DNA from: Blautia sp.
GTDB taxonomy: Bacteria; Bacillota; Clostridia; Lachnospirales; Lachnospiraceae
Reading direction: 5' to 3'
Length of the DNA: 64,000 bases
Assembly (NCBI GenBank): GCA_026169535.1
Contig: JAPFCU010000013.1
Location: 36,587 to 100,586, forward strand
Position numbers and translations under genes: made by a program. Shown piece by piece: positions 1 through 9,737 of the stretch. The notes below the pieces were generated by a model. It had not been told where the DNA came from, searched no databases, and saw only the letters and a list, made by a program, of their open reading frames with translations. Numbering within the stretch: position 1 is the stretch's first letter; every line of letters starts with the position of its first letter.

Positions 1-2
1 AG

Positions 3-149
3 CAGCAGATCCAGGATGAGAAAGAACGGACAGAGGAAATAGATAACCGCAAGGAATACATGCAGACAGACGAGTATGCCGCAGAAGTTGCCAGAGACAG
101 ATTGGGACTTGTAAAGGATAATGAGACTGTATTTGAAGAAGAAAAATAG
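3..149 (+). CDS. Septum formation initiator (DivIC/FtsB-like), C-terminal end
   Basis: The window opens inside a reading frame that ends with TAG at 147-149. The visible 48 residues are rich in Glu, Lys, Arg and Gln (coiled-coil character) and end in the stretch YAAEVARDRLGLVKDNE followed by an acidic tail. That pattern is typical of the C-terminus of DivIC/FtsB septum proteins, which are single-pass membrane proteins that join FtsL in the divisome. The position just before spoIIE, tilS, hpt and ftsH is the usual place of divIC in Firmicutes. The membrane segment and most of the coiled coil lie outside the window, so the call rests on the tail and the gene order. Confidence 0.7.
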   Translation, partial: QQIQDEKERTEEIDNRKEYMQTDEYAAEVARDRLGLVKDNETVFEEEK

Positions 150-260
150 CTCGGATTTTGGGAGAAAGTTTTTTAATACAATCGCCGTGGTTTGACAGAT
201 ATTTTAAAGCCTGCCCTTTATAATAAGCACTTGATGAAGTGTGCAGGGGGGAGGCGAAAT

Positions 261-1754
261 ATGCAGGAATGGATGATTGCCATGCTCGTGATCAGTATGC
301 TGCTGATTTTGCGGGACATGGCAAAAACTATTTTGGCAGGTCATATACACAAAAAGAAGAATCTGTATGAGTTCTGCGAAAATCATCCTCAAAAAGATAA
401 GGTGGTACGATATGCCGATTCGTTTCAGAAACTGGCGGATATTTTTTATGGGATGCCCTATCGCAAGGAGTATCTGAGCAGCGGACAGGTTGAAAAAATT
501 CTGCAGGATACAACGGAAGATATGTGCCGCAGATGCTATCATAAAGAAATCTGCTGGGGAGAAAATACAGAAATTATGAAAAAGGGTGGAGAAGCTCTTA
601 TCCGTGCTATCGAAGAGGGGGATGAGGAAGAGGAAGAATCTGTCCGCTGCCGTCTGGCAGAGCTGTGCTGTCATTCGGTGCAGTATCTGGAGATTGTCAG
701 AGAAAATTTTTTGAAAGAAAAGCAGAATCTCATATGGAGTAATCGAATGATTGAGAACCGCCTGGCAGTAGCACAGCAGCTGACGGAAACTGCCAGGATT
801 ATGGGAACAGTGGCAGAGGATCTTTATGATATCTCCCCTGCAGATCCTGATGTTCAGGATAATTTAAAAAAAATACTAAAAAAGCGACATATTCTTTTGA
901 AAAACACCTGGGTGATGGATAAAGTAGAAGGAAGAAGACAGATGTTCCTTACCATGAAAACGAAAAATGGCAAGTGTGTTTCTGTTACAGAGATTGCCAG
1001 GATGCTGTCCGGGTTTTGTGAATGTGCAATGACATCTGCACAGGACAGCCGGTGTATTGTTAATAATGAATATCATACCGTCCATTTTGTAGAAGATGTC
1101 AGTTATCAGGTGATATATGGTGCTTCCAAGCTGACCAGGGAAGAAGAAAAAATTTCAGGAGACAACTATATCTGCAGCCAGAACGAAGGCGGAAGATTTG
1201 TTATGTGCCTGTCGGATGGAATGGGGTCAGGAGTAGATGCATGCAGAGAAAGTGAGACGGTAGTAGAGCTTTTGGAACAATTCCTTGAATCCGGTTTTTC
1301 TCAGGAGACGGCAGCACGTATGGTGAATTCTGCACTTGTACTTAAGGGACGGGAGGGGATGTTTTCTACAGTAGATATCTGTGCTTTGGATCTTTATACA
1401 GGAGTCTGCAGTTTTCTGAAAGCAGGTGCAGCATCAACTTTTATAAAAAGAGATCATTGGGTGGAAGCTGTTTCATCAGAAAGCCTGGCGGCAGGTCTGA
1501 TGCAGCAGATTGATTTTGATACGGCTTCCCGTAAGCTTTATCATGGAGATTATCTGATCATGATGACGGATGGGGTTTTGGACGCACTTCCCACAGAAAG
1601 GGAGGAAGCAACCATGAAAGAAATCATTATGGATATTCAGGAAGAAAATCCAAGGGAAATAAGCCGGGGAATCCTGGAACGTGTATTGGGATACAGCGAT
1701 TACAGGGCAAAGGATGATATGACAGTTCTTGTTGCCGGTATATTGCGTAAATAA
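261..1754 (+). CDS. spoIIE: SpoIIE-type PP2C serine phosphatase (short form)
   Basis: Membrane-associated PP2C-family phosphatase. In sporulating Firmicutes SpoIIE dephosphorylates the anti-anti-sigma factor SpoIIAA and so activates sigma-F in the forespore. The C-terminal half holds the PP2C metal-binding motifs LSDGMGSGVDA (about residue 316) and MMTDGVLDAL (about 433). The central part has paired cysteines (CRRCYHKEICW) seen in SpoIIE family members. I start at ATG 261 because GGGGGAGG precedes it; an upstream in-frame start at 192 has no ribosome site. The protein has about 497 residues and one N-terminal hydrophobic helix, so it lacks the ten-helix membrane domain of B. subtilis SpoIIE (over 800 residues). 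Short forms in this position appear to be normal in Lachnospiraceae. It precedes tilS by 18 bases. Confidence 0.85.
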   Translation: MQEWMIAMLVISMLLILRDMAKTILAGHIHKKKNLYEFCENHPQKDKVVRYADSFQKLADIFYGMPYRKEYLSSGQVEKILQDTTEDMCRRCYHKEICWGENTEIMKKGGEALIRAIEEGDEEEEESVRCRLAELCCHSVQYLEIVRENFLKEKQNLIWSNRMIENRLAVAQQLTETARIMGTVAEDLYDISPADPDVQDNLKKILKKRHILLKNTWVMDKVEGRRQMFLTMKTKNGKCVSVTEIARMLSGFCECAMTSAQDSRCIVNNEYHTVHFVEDVSYQVIYGASKLTREEEKISGDNYICSQNEGGRFVMCLSDGMGSGVDACRESETVVELLEQFLESGFSQETAARMVNSALVLKGREGMFSTVDICALDLYTGVCSFLKAGAASTFIKRDHWVEAVSSESLAAGLMQQIDFDTASRKLYHGDYLIMMTDGVLDALPTEREEATMKEIIMDIQEENPREISRGILERVLGYSDYRAKDDMTVLVAGILRK

Positions 1755-1772
1755 AATGAAGCAGGGAGTACT

Positions 1773-3179
1773 ATGCAGGAACAGATTTATGCAAAAGTAT
1801 GTACTTTTGCAGAAAAAAACAGAATTTTTGACAGATGCAGTCTGGTGGTGGCCGGAGTATCCGGAGGCGGAGATTCTATGGCAATGCTGGATTTCTTAAG
1901 GCGTATGCAAAAGAAATATGGATATGAGCTTCAGGTAGTTCATGTAAATCATGGGATTCGGGGAAAGGAAGCAGAGAGAGATCAGATGCTTGTAGAAAAA
2001 ACGTGCAAAGATCAGGGAATTCCGTGTCAGACCTATTGCTATGATGTTCCGGGGCTTTCTGTCCTTTGGAAAAATGGTCTTGAAGAAACCGGACGAAAGG
2101 TGAGAAAAGAGGCCTTTTGTAAAGCAATTGCAAAAACAGAGAGATCAGGGCAGGGACGAAGTGTGATCGCGCTGGCACATAATAAAAACGATCTTGCAGA
2201 GACCATACTCCATCATCTTTGCCGTGGAACCGGTCTGAGAGGGCTTTCTCCTATGAAACCGGAAAAAGATGGAATCATACGTCCGGTTTTGTGTTTAGAG
2301 AGAAAGGAAATTGACGAATATTTAAAAGAAAGGCAGATTTCCTGTGTTCTGGACAGCAGTAATCTTGAAGATGAATATACCAGAAACAGGATTCGTCATC
2401 ATGTGATCCCTGTTCTGGAAACGGAGATCAATGAACGTGCGGTAAATCACATGACAGAGACGTCAGAGCTGATCGGCCAGGCGGAAGAGTATTTGTCAGA
2501 CAAGGGAAGACAGCTGGCAGAAGCTGCACGTACAGAAGAAAAAAACTTTCTTTTTGTGAATGATTTTTTTGAAAAGGAAGAGATTCTCCAGAAGTATGCC
2601 ATACGGGAAGCTGTGGAACTGCTTACGGGGAATGTCCGTGATCTTTCCATGGTTCATGTGAAAAAAGTAATGGAGCTGTATAGATCCTGCACAGGCGCAA
2701 AAATCAGTCTTCCGTTTGGACTGCTGGCAGAAAGAATCTATGAAGGAATCCGGATTACAGCTGTAAAGTTTCAGGAGACTCCGGAAAAGAAAGAATATTT
2801 ACTTTCTGTGCCGGGTGTTTTGAACTGTCCATATGGTTGTTTCGAAACAAAAATATTTCACTGGTCTGATCAGAAGATTTGTGAAAAGAAGTATACGAAA
2901 TGGCTGGATTATGATAAAATAAAATACGATATCTCTGTCAGGACCAGAAAGACAGGGGATTATCTCATTGTAAACAGCTCTGGTCAGCGAAAAAAAATAA
3001 CCAGATGTATGATCGATGAGAAAATTCCCCGTGAATTCAGAGAGAGCCTTCCTCTGGCAGCAGCAGGAAATGAGGTTCTATGGATGGTGGGCGGAAGAAT
3101 AAATGAAAGGTATAAGATCACATCTGAAACTAAGAATGTGTTAGAAATCAAATACCAAGGAGGAAAATGTAATGAGTGA
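1773..3179 (+). CDS. tilS: tRNA(Ile)-lysidine synthase
   Basis: Converts the wobble cytidine of tRNA-Ile(CAU) to lysidine using ATP and lysine, which switches codon reading from AUG to AUA; essential in nearly all bacteria. The PP-loop ATP-binding motif reads SGGGDSMAML near residue 30, followed by HVNHGIRG and, further on, LAHNKNDLAETILHHLCRGTGLRGL, in the order usual for TilS. The length of 468 residues fits the long form with the C-terminal substrate-binding domains. The stop overlaps the start of hpt by 8 bases, so the two are probably translationally coupled, a pairing common in Firmicutes. Confidence 0.95.
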   Translation: MQEQIYAKVCTFAEKNRIFDRCSLVVAGVSGGGDSMAMLDFLRRMQKKYGYELQVVHVNHGIRGKEAERDQMLVEKTCKDQGIPCQTYCYDVPGLSVLWKNGLEETGRKVRKEAFCKAIAKTERSGQGRSVIALAHNKNDLAETILHHLCRGTGLRGLSPMKPEKDGIIRPVLCLERKEIDEYLKERQISCVLDSSNLEDEYTRNRIRHHVIPVLETEINERAVNHMTETSELIGQAEEYLSDKGRQLAEAARTEEKNFLFVNDFFEKEEILQKYAIREAVELLTGNVRDLSMVHVKKVMELYRSCTGAKISLPFGLLAERIYEGIRITAVKFQETPEKKEYLLSVPGVLNCPYGCFETKIFHWSDQKICEKKYTKWLDYDKIKYDISVRTRKTGDYLIVNSSGQRKKITRCMIDEKIPREFRESLPLAAAGNEVLWMVGGRINERYKITSETKNVLEIKYQGGKCNE

Positions 3180-3702
3180 AAAAATTAAAGTACTTCTCAG
3201 TGAAGAAGAAGTGGATGCCAGGATCAAACAGATCGCAGCAAAGATCAGTAAGGATTATGCAGGAAAGGAGATTCATCTGATCTGTGTCCTTAAGGGAGGA
3301 GTGTTCTTTACCTGTGAACTGGCAAAGAGGATCACAGTACCGGTATCTCTTGATTTTATGTCTGTTTCCAGCTATGGAGATGATACAAAATCAAGCGGAG
3401 TAGTAAGGATTGTAAAAGATCTTGATCAGCCGCTTATCGGAAAGGATGTTTTGATCGTGGAAGATATTATTGATTCAGGAAGAACGCTCAGTTATCTGAT
3501 CGAAATCCTGAAAGGCCGTAATCCTAACAGTGTACGTCTCTGCACCCTTCTGGATAAACCGGAGCGCAGGGTAAAAGATGTCAAAGTGGATTATTGCTGC
3601 TTTAATATTCCGGATGAATTCGTTGTGGGATATGGGCTCGATTATGCCCAGAAATATCGTAATCTCCCGTTTATCGGCGTGGTAGAGTTGGACAATGAGT
3701 GA
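3172..3702 (+). CDS. hpt: Hypoxanthine phosphoribosyltransferase
   Basis: Purine salvage enzyme that joins hypoxanthine or guanine to PRPP. The PRPP-binding loop VEDIIDSGRTLSYL (about residues 100-113) is diagnostic of type I phosphoribosyltransferases, and the hood region LDKPERR plus the C-terminal YRNLPFIGV match HPRT. The length of 176 residues is normal. The start ATG 3172 lies inside the end of tilS, with AGGAGG just before it. It is followed by ftsH after 15 bases, the standard Firmicutes tilS-hpt-ftsH string. Confidence 0.95.
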   Translation: MSEKIKVLLSEEEVDARIKQIAAKISKDYAGKEIHLICVLKGGVFFTCELAKRITVPVSLDFMSVSSYGDDTKSSGVVRIVKDLDQPLIGKDVLIVEDIIDSGRTLSYLIEILKGRNPNSVRLCTLLDKPERRVKDVKVDYCCFNIPDEFVVGYGLDYAQKYRNLPFIGVVELDNE

Positions 3703-3717
3703 AAGGAGATTCAGTAA

Positions 3718-5532
3718 GTGAGTAAACAGCCAAGCAGAATTGGCCTGTACCTGATTCTGATCGTTCTTTTGGTTTCAGGATATTTTTACCTGAACAACCA
3801 GGTCACGAATCAGAGTGATTATACCATAGAGGCACTGGAGCAGGCGGCAGAAAAGGGAAGAGTGCATGAAGCAGTTATTTATCAGAACCGGGAAGTACCA
3901 ACCGGTTCTGTAACAGCAGATATAGAAGGGGAAGGACAGAAACGAGTTTATGTAACAGATGTAAAAGAGGCACAGCAGATGCTGGCAGAAAATAATATTT
4001 CTGCTCAGGTTAAGAATGTTCCTCAGCAGAATATGTTCCTTACAACCCTTCTTCCTCTTCTGCTGACAGGTGGTTTGGTGATATTCCTGTTCATGATGAT
4101 GAACAGACAGATGTCAGGCGGCGGAAGTAATTCCAAAATGATGAATTTCGGCAAAAGCCGGGCAAGGATGATGCTTCCAGATGACAAAAAAGTAACTTTT
4201 CAGAATGTAGCAGGTCTTCAGGAAGAAAAAGAAGACCTGGTAGAAGTTGTAGACTTTTTGAAAGCACCTCAGAAGTATACCAGTGTAGGTGCCAGAATTC
4301 CGAAAGGTGTGCTTTTGGTGGGCCCTCCGGGAACTGGTAAAACACTTCTGGCAAAGGCAGTGGCAGGAGAAGCAGGAGTTCCGTTCTTTTCTATTTCCGG
4401 TTCTGACTTTGTAGAAATGTTTGTAGGCGTGGGAGCATCCCGTGTCCGTGATCTTTTCGAGGAAGGAAAAAGACATGCGCCGTGTATTATTTTTATTGAT
4501 GAGATAGACGCTGTTGCCAGACAGAGGGGCACTGGTATGGGCGGCGGTCATGATGAACGCGAACAGACACTGAACCAGCTTCTTGTAGAGATGGATGGTT
4601 TTGGCGTCAATGAGGGTATTATTGTTATGGCAGCAACCAACCGTGTGGACATCCTGGATCCTGCTATCCTCCGTCCGGGACGTTTTGACCGGAAGGTGGC
4701 AGTTGGACGTCCGGATATTAAAGGACGTGAGGAAATCCTTCGTGTCCACGCAAAGGACAAACCTCTGGGAGAAGATGTGGATCTGGGACAGATCGCTCAG
4801 ACCACAGCAGGATTTACCGGAGCAGATCTGGAAAACCTTCTGAATGAGGCTGCTATCATGGCAGCAAGAGAAAATCGCAGCTATATCATGCAGCAGGATA
4901 TCAAACACGCCTTTATTAAGGTAGGTATCGGAGCTGAAAAACGCAGCAAAGTGATTTCTGAGAAAGAGAAAAAGATCACAGCTTATCACGAGGCCGGACA
5001 TGCGATCCTGTTTCACGTTCTTCCGGATATGGATCCGGTTTATACTATTTCCATTATCCCTACAGGAATAGGAGCGGCAGGATATACCATGCCTCTTCCG
5101 GAAAATGATGAAATGTTTAACACAAAAGGAAAAATGCTTCAGGATATTACCACTCTTCTGGGAGGACGTGTGGCAGAGGAGATCATTTTCGGAGATATCA
5201 CCACCGGCGCTTCCAATGACATCAAACGTGCCACCAGCACAGCGCGAGCCATGGTAATGCAGTACGGTATGTCTGATAAGATGGGACTGATCGCCTATGG
5301 AGACGAGGGCGACGAGGTATTTATCGGAAGAGATCTTGCACATACAAGAAGCTACAGCGAAGAGGTTGCCAAGGAAATTGACCAGGAGATCCATGATATC
5401 ATTGATGGATGCCATCAGCGCGCAAAGGAGATCATTCTCCAGCATCAGGATGTCCTGCATAAGTGTGCAGCTCTTCTTTTAGAGAAGGAAAAGGTACAGC
5501 GAGACGAGTTTGAGGCACTTTTTACAGAGTGA
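3718..5532 (+). CDS. ftsH: ATP-dependent zinc metalloprotease FtsH
   Basis: Membrane-anchored AAA+ protease that degrades misassembled membrane proteins and short-lived regulators. Two hydrophobic segments (about residues 8-25 and 102-124) flank the extracytoplasmic part. The AAA domain shows Walker A GPPGTGKT (about 202), Walker B IIFIDEID (about 259) and the second region of homology [20 protein letters not shown]. The zinc site HEAGH is at about 424. The start is GTG 3718, preceded by GAAAGGAG. It ends the housekeeping operon; a strong terminator lies 170 bases downstream. Confidence 0.97.
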   Translation: MSKQPSRIGLYLILIVLLVSGYFYLNNQVTNQSDYTIEALEQAAEKGRVHEAVIYQNREVPTGSVTADIEGEGQKRVYVTDVKEAQQMLAENNISAQVKNVPQQNMFLTTLLPLLLTGGLVIFLFMMMNRQMSGGGSNSKMMNFGKSRARMMLPDDKKVTFQNVAGLQEEKEDLVEVVDFLKAPQKYTSVGARIPKGVLLVGPPGTGKTLLAKAVAGEAGVPFFSISGSDFVEMFVGVGASRVRDLFEEGKRHAPCIIFIDEIDAVARQRGTGMGGGHDEREQTLNQLLVEMDGFGVNEGIIVMAATNRVDILDPAILRPGRFDRKVAVGRPDIKGREEILRVHAKDKPLGEDVDLGQIAQTTAGFTGADLENLLNEAAIMAARENRSYIMQQDIKHAFIKVGIGAEKRSKVISEKEKKITAYHEAGHAILFHVLPDMDPVYTISIIPTGIGAAGYTMPLPENDEMFNTKGKMLQDITTLLGGRVAEEIIFGDITTGASNDIKRATSTARAMVMQYGMSDKMGLIAYGDEGDEVFIGRDLAHTRSYSEEVAKEIDQEIHDIIDGCHQRAKEIILQHQDVLHKCAALLLEKEKVQRDEFEALFTE

Positions 5533-5701
5533 GTTTTGTAAGTTTGAAATAGACATGTACAATATAACCAAAAACAAACATGCATTTTTGTGAACTTTGT
5601 GCACACTTATTTGTTGACTCATGATATTATATATATCGTAAAAACCCCCCAATACATTATATAGTTTTTGCTACACCCCATAAGAAGAAATACCTTCTCC
5701 A

Positions 5702-5731
5702 AAAAAGCCAGCCTATCCCGCTGGCTTTTTT
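5702..5731 (+). terminator. Intrinsic terminator after ftsH
   Basis: An 11-bp perfect stem (AAAAAGCCAGC at 5702-5712 with its complement at 5720-5730) closes a 7-base loop and ends in a T run. The flanking A run makes it usable from both sides. It closes the divIC-ftsH transcription unit. Confidence 0.9.
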
Positions 5732-5755
5732 ACTGTCTAAAAACAGGGCTTTTTA

Positions 5756-5784
5756 TTGTAACTTTGTTAAAATTAAGATAGAAT
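5756..5784 (+). promoter_or_regulatory. Sigma-A-like promoter of the GH13 gene
   Basis: TTGTAA at 5756-5761 and TAGAAT at 5779-5784 are separated by exactly 17 bases, 33 bases upstream of the glycosidase start. Confidence 0.55.
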
Positions 5785-5816
5785 AAACATATGCTTAAAC
5801 TAAAGGGGAACGAGTT

Positions 5817-7925
5817 ATGAGGCTTGAAAAAGAGGATGTAATGAAAAAAATGCAGTATATTCTTAATATGCGTGCAGTGTTGAATAAAGATGCTTTTTTC
5901 AGTGACGGAACAAAATATTACAGGAATCCGTCAGAGCCGGAGGCAGGAGAAAATGTAATGATCAGCTTTCGGACACAGAAGAATAATGTAGATTCTGTAT
6001 ATCTTGTATCAGAAGGTGTGAAATACAAGATGAAAGTATACAAAACACTGAAGGGTTTTGATTATCATGGTGTAAAGATTACCATGCCGGATAAAATCTT
6101 CCGATATTATTTTGAGATTCATTATGGATGGATCACCTGTTACTATAACAGTATGGGAGTCAGTACGGAAATCCAGGAAAGAGACAATTTTGAGATTTAC
6201 CCGGGATACCATACGCCGGATTGGGCAAAAGGAGCTGTTATGTATCAGATTTACGTAGACAGATTTTGCAATGGAGATCCGGATAATGATGTGCAGACCG
6301 GAGAATATTCTTATCTGGGAGAGCATTGCCAGCGTGTAGAAGCCTGGGGAAAGATACCGGCAGTGATGGGCGTCAGAGAGTTTTATGGAGGTGATCTGCA
6401 GGGCATCATCGACAAGCTGGATTATTTGGAAGAGCTGGGGGTTGAAGTAGTGTATCTGAATCCTATTTTTGTGTCCCCAAGCAACCATAAATATGATTGT
6501 CAGGATTATGATTATGTAGATCCTCATCTGGGAAAAATCGTAAATGACGGTGATGAGCTTTTGAATCCGGGGGACAGAGATAATTCGCATGCAGGAAAAT
6601 ATATCCGACGTGTAACAGAAAAAGAAAATCTGGAAGCCAGCAACAGATTGTTCATGAAACTGGTAGAGGAACTGCACAAAAGAGGTATGAAGGTGATCCT
6701 GGATGGTGTGTTTAATCACTGCGGATCTTTTAATAAATGGATGGACAGAGAGCGGATCTATGAAGGCCAGGAAGGATATGAACCAGGAGCATATATTTCT
6801 GCTGAAAGTCCCTATCGGTCTTTTTTTTATTTTCATGATGAAAATGCGTGGCCTTATAATAATTCCTATGACGGCTGGTGGACTCATGAAACTTTGCCAA
6901 AATTGAATTATGAAGGTTCCAGAAAGCTTTATGATCATATTTTAAAAGTGGCTGAGAAATGGGTATCACCGCCTTTTAATGCTGATGGGTGGAGACTGGA
7001 TGTGGCTGCAGATCTGGGGTTCAGCAACGAATTTAACCATCGTTTCTGGAAGGATTTTCGAAAAGTGGTCAAGGCGGCTAATCCGGATGCCCTGATTCTT
7101 GCAGAGCACTATGGAAATCCGGAAGGATGGCTCCAGGGAGACGAGTGGGATTCTGTGATGAACTATGATGCTTTTATGGAGCCGGTGACCTGGTTTCTCA
7201 CAGGTATGGAAAAACACAGTGATGAATACAGGGAAGATCTTTATGGAGACAGCAATGCTTTTATCGGTGCTATGATGCATCATATGCGTTCTCTTCATAT
7301 GTCTGCACTTCATACGGCTATGAACGAACTTTCTAATCATGATCATTCCCGTTTCCTTACACGTACAAACCGGAGAGTAGGAAGAATTTCCTATGCAGGT
7401 CCGGAGGCAGCATCTCAGAATATTAACAAAGCAGTTATGAGAGAGGCCGTGGCAATCCAGATGACCTGGCCCGGAGCGCCTACCATTTATTATGGAGACG
7501 AAGCGGGAGTATGTGGATTTACAGATCCGGATAACCGAAGAACGTATCCCTGGGGAAACGAAGACCAGGATCTGATTCTTTTTCATAAAAAAATGATTGC
7601 CCTGCATAAAAAATACCGGATTTTAAGAACAGGATCTTTAAAATTTCTCTGGAATGATTATCAGGGACTTTGTTATGGAAGATTTTCTCATACAGAGCAG
7701 ATTATTGTGGTCATCAACAATCGCGACGAAGGAAGAGAAGTGATGCTGGATATCTGGCAGACAGGGATTACCAGATTGGAAGAATCTGTGATCACCAGGC
7801 TGATGCTGTCCAGCCAGGATGGTTTCATAGACAAAGAAGAACAGATCATTGCACGGGCCGGATCCCTCAATTTGTATCTGCCGGCAAGAAGTGCGACGAT
7901 TCTTCATCATAAAGATGTTCTGTAG
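5817..7925 (+). CDS. GH13 alpha-glycosidase (neopullulanase/cyclomaltodextrinase type)
   Basis: Alpha-amylase family enzyme, probably hydrolysing maltodextrins, cyclodextrins or pullulan fragments. Residues about 30-125 form the N-terminal beta domain of neopullulanases (CBM34 type). The catalytic barrel carries the GH13 signatures: DGVFNHCG (region I, near 296), GWRLDVAAD with the nucleophile Asp (region II, near 390), ILAEHYG with the acid Glu (region III, near 427) and NELSNHDHSRF (region IV, near 505). There is no signal peptide, so the enzyme is cytoplasmic and acts on imported oligosaccharides. The length of 702 residues is somewhat above the usual 580-600 of cyclomaltodextrinases because of insertions in the barrel. 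The start ATG 5817 has AAGGGGAAC upstream. It stands alone between two terminators, so nothing in the context narrows the substrate. Confidence 0.88.
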   Translation: MRLEKEDVMKKMQYILNMRAVLNKDAFFSDGTKYYRNPSEPEAGENVMISFRTQKNNVDSVYLVSEGVKYKMKVYKTLKGFDYHGVKITMPDKIFRYYFEIHYGWITCYYNSMGVSTEIQERDNFEIYPGYHTPDWAKGAVMYQIYVDRFCNGDPDNDVQTGEYSYLGEHCQRVEAWGKIPAVMGVREFYGGDLQGIIDKLDYLEELGVEVVYLNPIFVSPSNHKYDCQDYDYVDPHLGKIVNDGDELLNPGDRDNSHAGKYIRRVTEKENLEASNRLFMKLVEELHKRGMKVILDGVFNHCGSFNKWMDRERIYEGQEGYEPGAYISAESPYRSFFYFHDENAWPYNNSYDGWWTHETLPKLNYEGSRKLYDHILKVAEKWVSPPFNADGWRLDVAADLGFSNEFNHRFWKDFRKVVKAANPDALILAEHYGNPEGWLQGDEWDSVMNYDAFMEPVTWFLTGMEKHSDEYREDLYGDSNAFIGAMMHHMRSLHMSALHTAMNELSNHDHSRFLTRTNRRVGRISYAGPEAASQNINKAVMREAVAIQMTWPGAPTIYYGDEAGVCGFTDPDNRRTYPWGNEDQDLILFHKKMIALHKKYRILRTGSLKFLWNDYQGLCYGRFSHTEQIIVVINNRDEGREVMLDIWQTGITRLEESVITRLMLSSQDGFIDKEEQIIARAGSLNLYLPARSATILHHKDVL

Positions 7926-7926
7926 G

Positions 7927-7960
7927 AATGCTCTGCGGCTGTAAGGGTAGCATTTTATTT
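7927..7960 (+). terminator. Weak terminator after the GH13 gene
   Basis: AATGCT at 7927-7932 pairs with AGCATT at 7949-7954, followed by TTATTT. The short stem makes it a low-confidence call. Confidence 0.4.
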
Positions 7961-7986
7961 ATAAGTAAATTTTCTGAAATTTCGTC

Positions 7987-8015
7987 TTGACAGTCTTTTC
8001 ATGGTATGTTACGAT
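7987..8015 (+). promoter_or_regulatory. Promoter of the amino-acid ABC operon
   Basis: TTGACA (7987-7992) and TACGAT (8010-8015) with a 17-base spacer. The expected transcription start is about 65 bases before the binding-protein ATG. Confidence 0.7.
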
Positions 8016-8089
8016 ATCAATACTTTCACATGGTAGAGTGATTACGTGATAACATGAAAGAGCAAATAAGGGCAAGGGAGATTTACATT

Positions 8090-8920
8090 ATGAAGAAAAA
8101 AACAGTTGCAGTAATGATGACAGCACTTATGGCGATGGGGATGATGACAGCAGTCAGTGTACAGGCAGGAGTAAAAGATAAGACTCTGATCGTAGGTTTT
8201 GATGCAGAGTATCCGCCATACGGATATATGGATGAGAACGGAGAATATACAGGCTTTGATCTGGAACTTGCTCAGGCAGTCTGTGATATAGAAGGATGGG
8301 AACTGGAGAAGAAGCCTATCAACTGGGATTCTAAGGATATGGAATTGAATTCTGGTTCTATAGACTGTATATGGAATGGATTTACTATGAATGGAAGGGA
8401 AGAAGAATATACTTTTTCTGTTCCTTATGTAGATAACAGTCAGGTGATCGTTGTAGCAGAAGATTCAGGCATTGAAAAACTTACAGATCTGGCAGGCAGG
8501 ACTGTAGGTGTGCAGGCGGCTTCTGCAGCGCTGGATGTGCTTCAGAGTGAAGAGGAGGGTGGTCAGAAGAAACTGGCAGATACCTTTGCAGCATTAAATG
8601 AATTTGCTGATTACAATACAGCATTTACAGAGCTTCAGGCAGGAGCCCTGGATGCCTTGGCAATTGACGTAGGTGTTGCCAAATATCAGATCAAATCCAG
8701 AGGAGAAGGATTTGTAATGCTGGATGAAAGTCTGAATACAGAACAGTATGCTATTGGATTTAAGAAAGGCAACGATGAGCTTTGTGATATCGTTAATGCA
8801 GACCTTCAGAAGCTTGCTGATGACGGAACTGTTCAGGAACTGGCTGAAAAGTATGAGATTGCTGATATGGTAAGTCTTGGAGCAGCTGAAGAAACTGATA
8901 CAGAAGAGACTGCAGAATAA
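8090..8920 (+). CDS. Polar amino-acid ABC transporter, substrate-binding protein
   Basis: Extracellular solute-binding protein family 3. The mature part opens with TLIVGFDAEYPPYGY and contains FDLELAQAVC and NGFTMNGREEEYTFSVPY, the usual signatures of glutamine/cystine/arginine-type binding proteins. I start at ATG 8090 (AAGGGAG upstream) rather than ATG 8054, giving 276 residues. The N-terminus MKKKTVAVMMTALMAMG is a Sec signal peptide ending near VQA; no lipobox cysteine follows it, which is unusual for a Gram-positive binding protein. The acidic Thr/Glu-rich C-terminus is also atypical. It is the first gene of a three-gene transporter. The exact substrate cannot be told from the sequence. 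Confidence 0.9.
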   Translation: MKKKTVAVMMTALMAMGMMTAVSVQAGVKDKTLIVGFDAEYPPYGYMDENGEYTGFDLELAQAVCDIEGWELEKKPINWDSKDMELNSGSIDCIWNGFTMNGREEEYTFSVPYVDNSQVIVVAEDSGIEKLTDLAGRTVGVQAASAALDVLQSEEEGGQKKLADTFAALNEFADYNTAFTELQAGALDALAIDVGVAKYQIKSRGEGFVMLDESLNTEQYAIGFKKGNDELCDIVNADLQKLADDGTVQELAEKYEIADMVSLGAAEETDTEETAE

Positions 8921-8981
8921 GTATATTTCGGGCAGAGAAGCTTCAGCTGTCTGAGATATAACTGAATAGAGAATGGAGACA

Positions 8982-9032
8982 AAATAGGTTGCTGTGCAGG
9001 TTGATGGTCAACTGGTGCAGCAACCTTATTTG
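8982..9032 (+). other. Intercistronic hairpin between binding protein and permease
   Basis: GGTTGCTG at 8988-8995 pairs with CAGCAACC at 9018-9025, and flanking A/T bases extend the arms. It sits between two genes of one transporter and is followed by TTATTT. Such stems often stabilise or attenuate the message so that the binding protein is made in excess. Confidence 0.55.
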
Positions 9033-9079
9033 TGACAAAGATATCTTATAAAATTTATTATGATCACGGAGGAAAGAAT

Positions 9080-9727
9080 ATGAGTTTTCAGGTGATGCTG
9101 GAACAGCTTACCATAGGTTTTGGATCAACGTTGATGATCTTCTGCCTGACACTTTTGTTTTCCCTTCCTTTGGGACTTGTAGTGTACTTTGGAAGAGTGT
9201 GCAGATTTAAACCGTTAAGTCTTTTGGTAAAATGCTATATTTCCATTATGAGAGGTACGCCTCTGATGCTGCAGCTTCTGTTGTGGTATTTTGGTCCCTT
9301 TTATTTGTGGGGGATGAATATTGGCGGATATAAATTTACCGCCATCATTCTGGGATGTTCTTTAAATTATGCGGCTTATTTTGCAGAAATCTACCGTTCC
9401 GGCATTGAGTCTATTCCAGCCGGACAGTATGAAGCAGCACAGCTTCTTGGATATAACAGACAGCAGACATTTTTTAAGATTGTTCTTCCGCAGATGGTGA
9501 AGATTGTTCTTCCGTCTGTAACAAATGAGGTGATCACCCTGGTAAAGGATACGTCCCTTGTTTACTCTGTATCTTATATTGAGATGTTTGCAAGAGCAAA
9601 ACAGATCGCGGCTGCAGAGACAACAGTTATGCCTTTTATGATCGCAGGTGTATTTTATTATATCTTTAATTTTGTGGTTGCCTGGATCATGGAATGGTTT
9701 GAGAAAAAAATGAATTATTATCATTAG
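9080..9727 (+). CDS. Polar amino-acid ABC transporter, permease
   Basis: Inner-membrane permease of the HisM/GlnP family (BPD_transp_1). Several hydrophobic helices are visible. The family motif [23 protein letters not shown] (quoted in parts: [13 protein letters not shown], then [10 protein letters not shown]) contacts the ATPase. The start ATG 9080 follows CGGAGGAAAG; an earlier in-frame ATG at 9032 lies in the hairpin and lacks a ribosome site. The resulting 215 residues match the family. It lies 10 bases before the ATPase gene. Confidence 0.93.
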   Translation: MSFQVMLEQLTIGFGSTLMIFCLTLLFSLPLGLVVYFGRVCRFKPLSLLVKCYISIMRGTPLMLQLLLWYFGPFYLWGMNIGGYKFTAIILGCSLNYAAYFAEIYRSGIESIPAGQYEAAQLLGYNRQQTFFKIVLPQMVKIVLPSVTNEVITLVKDTSLVYSVSYIEMFARAKQIAAAETTVMPFMIAGVFYYIFNFVVAWIMEWFEKKMNYYH

Positions 9728-9737
9728 GAGGAGCGAA

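Noticed and set aside
4114..5460. Long antisense open frame (448 codons) opposite ftsH
   Set aside because: It lies entirely within a well-supported gene, encodes a Cys/His/Ser-rich sequence typical of reversed coding DNA, and has no ribosome site.
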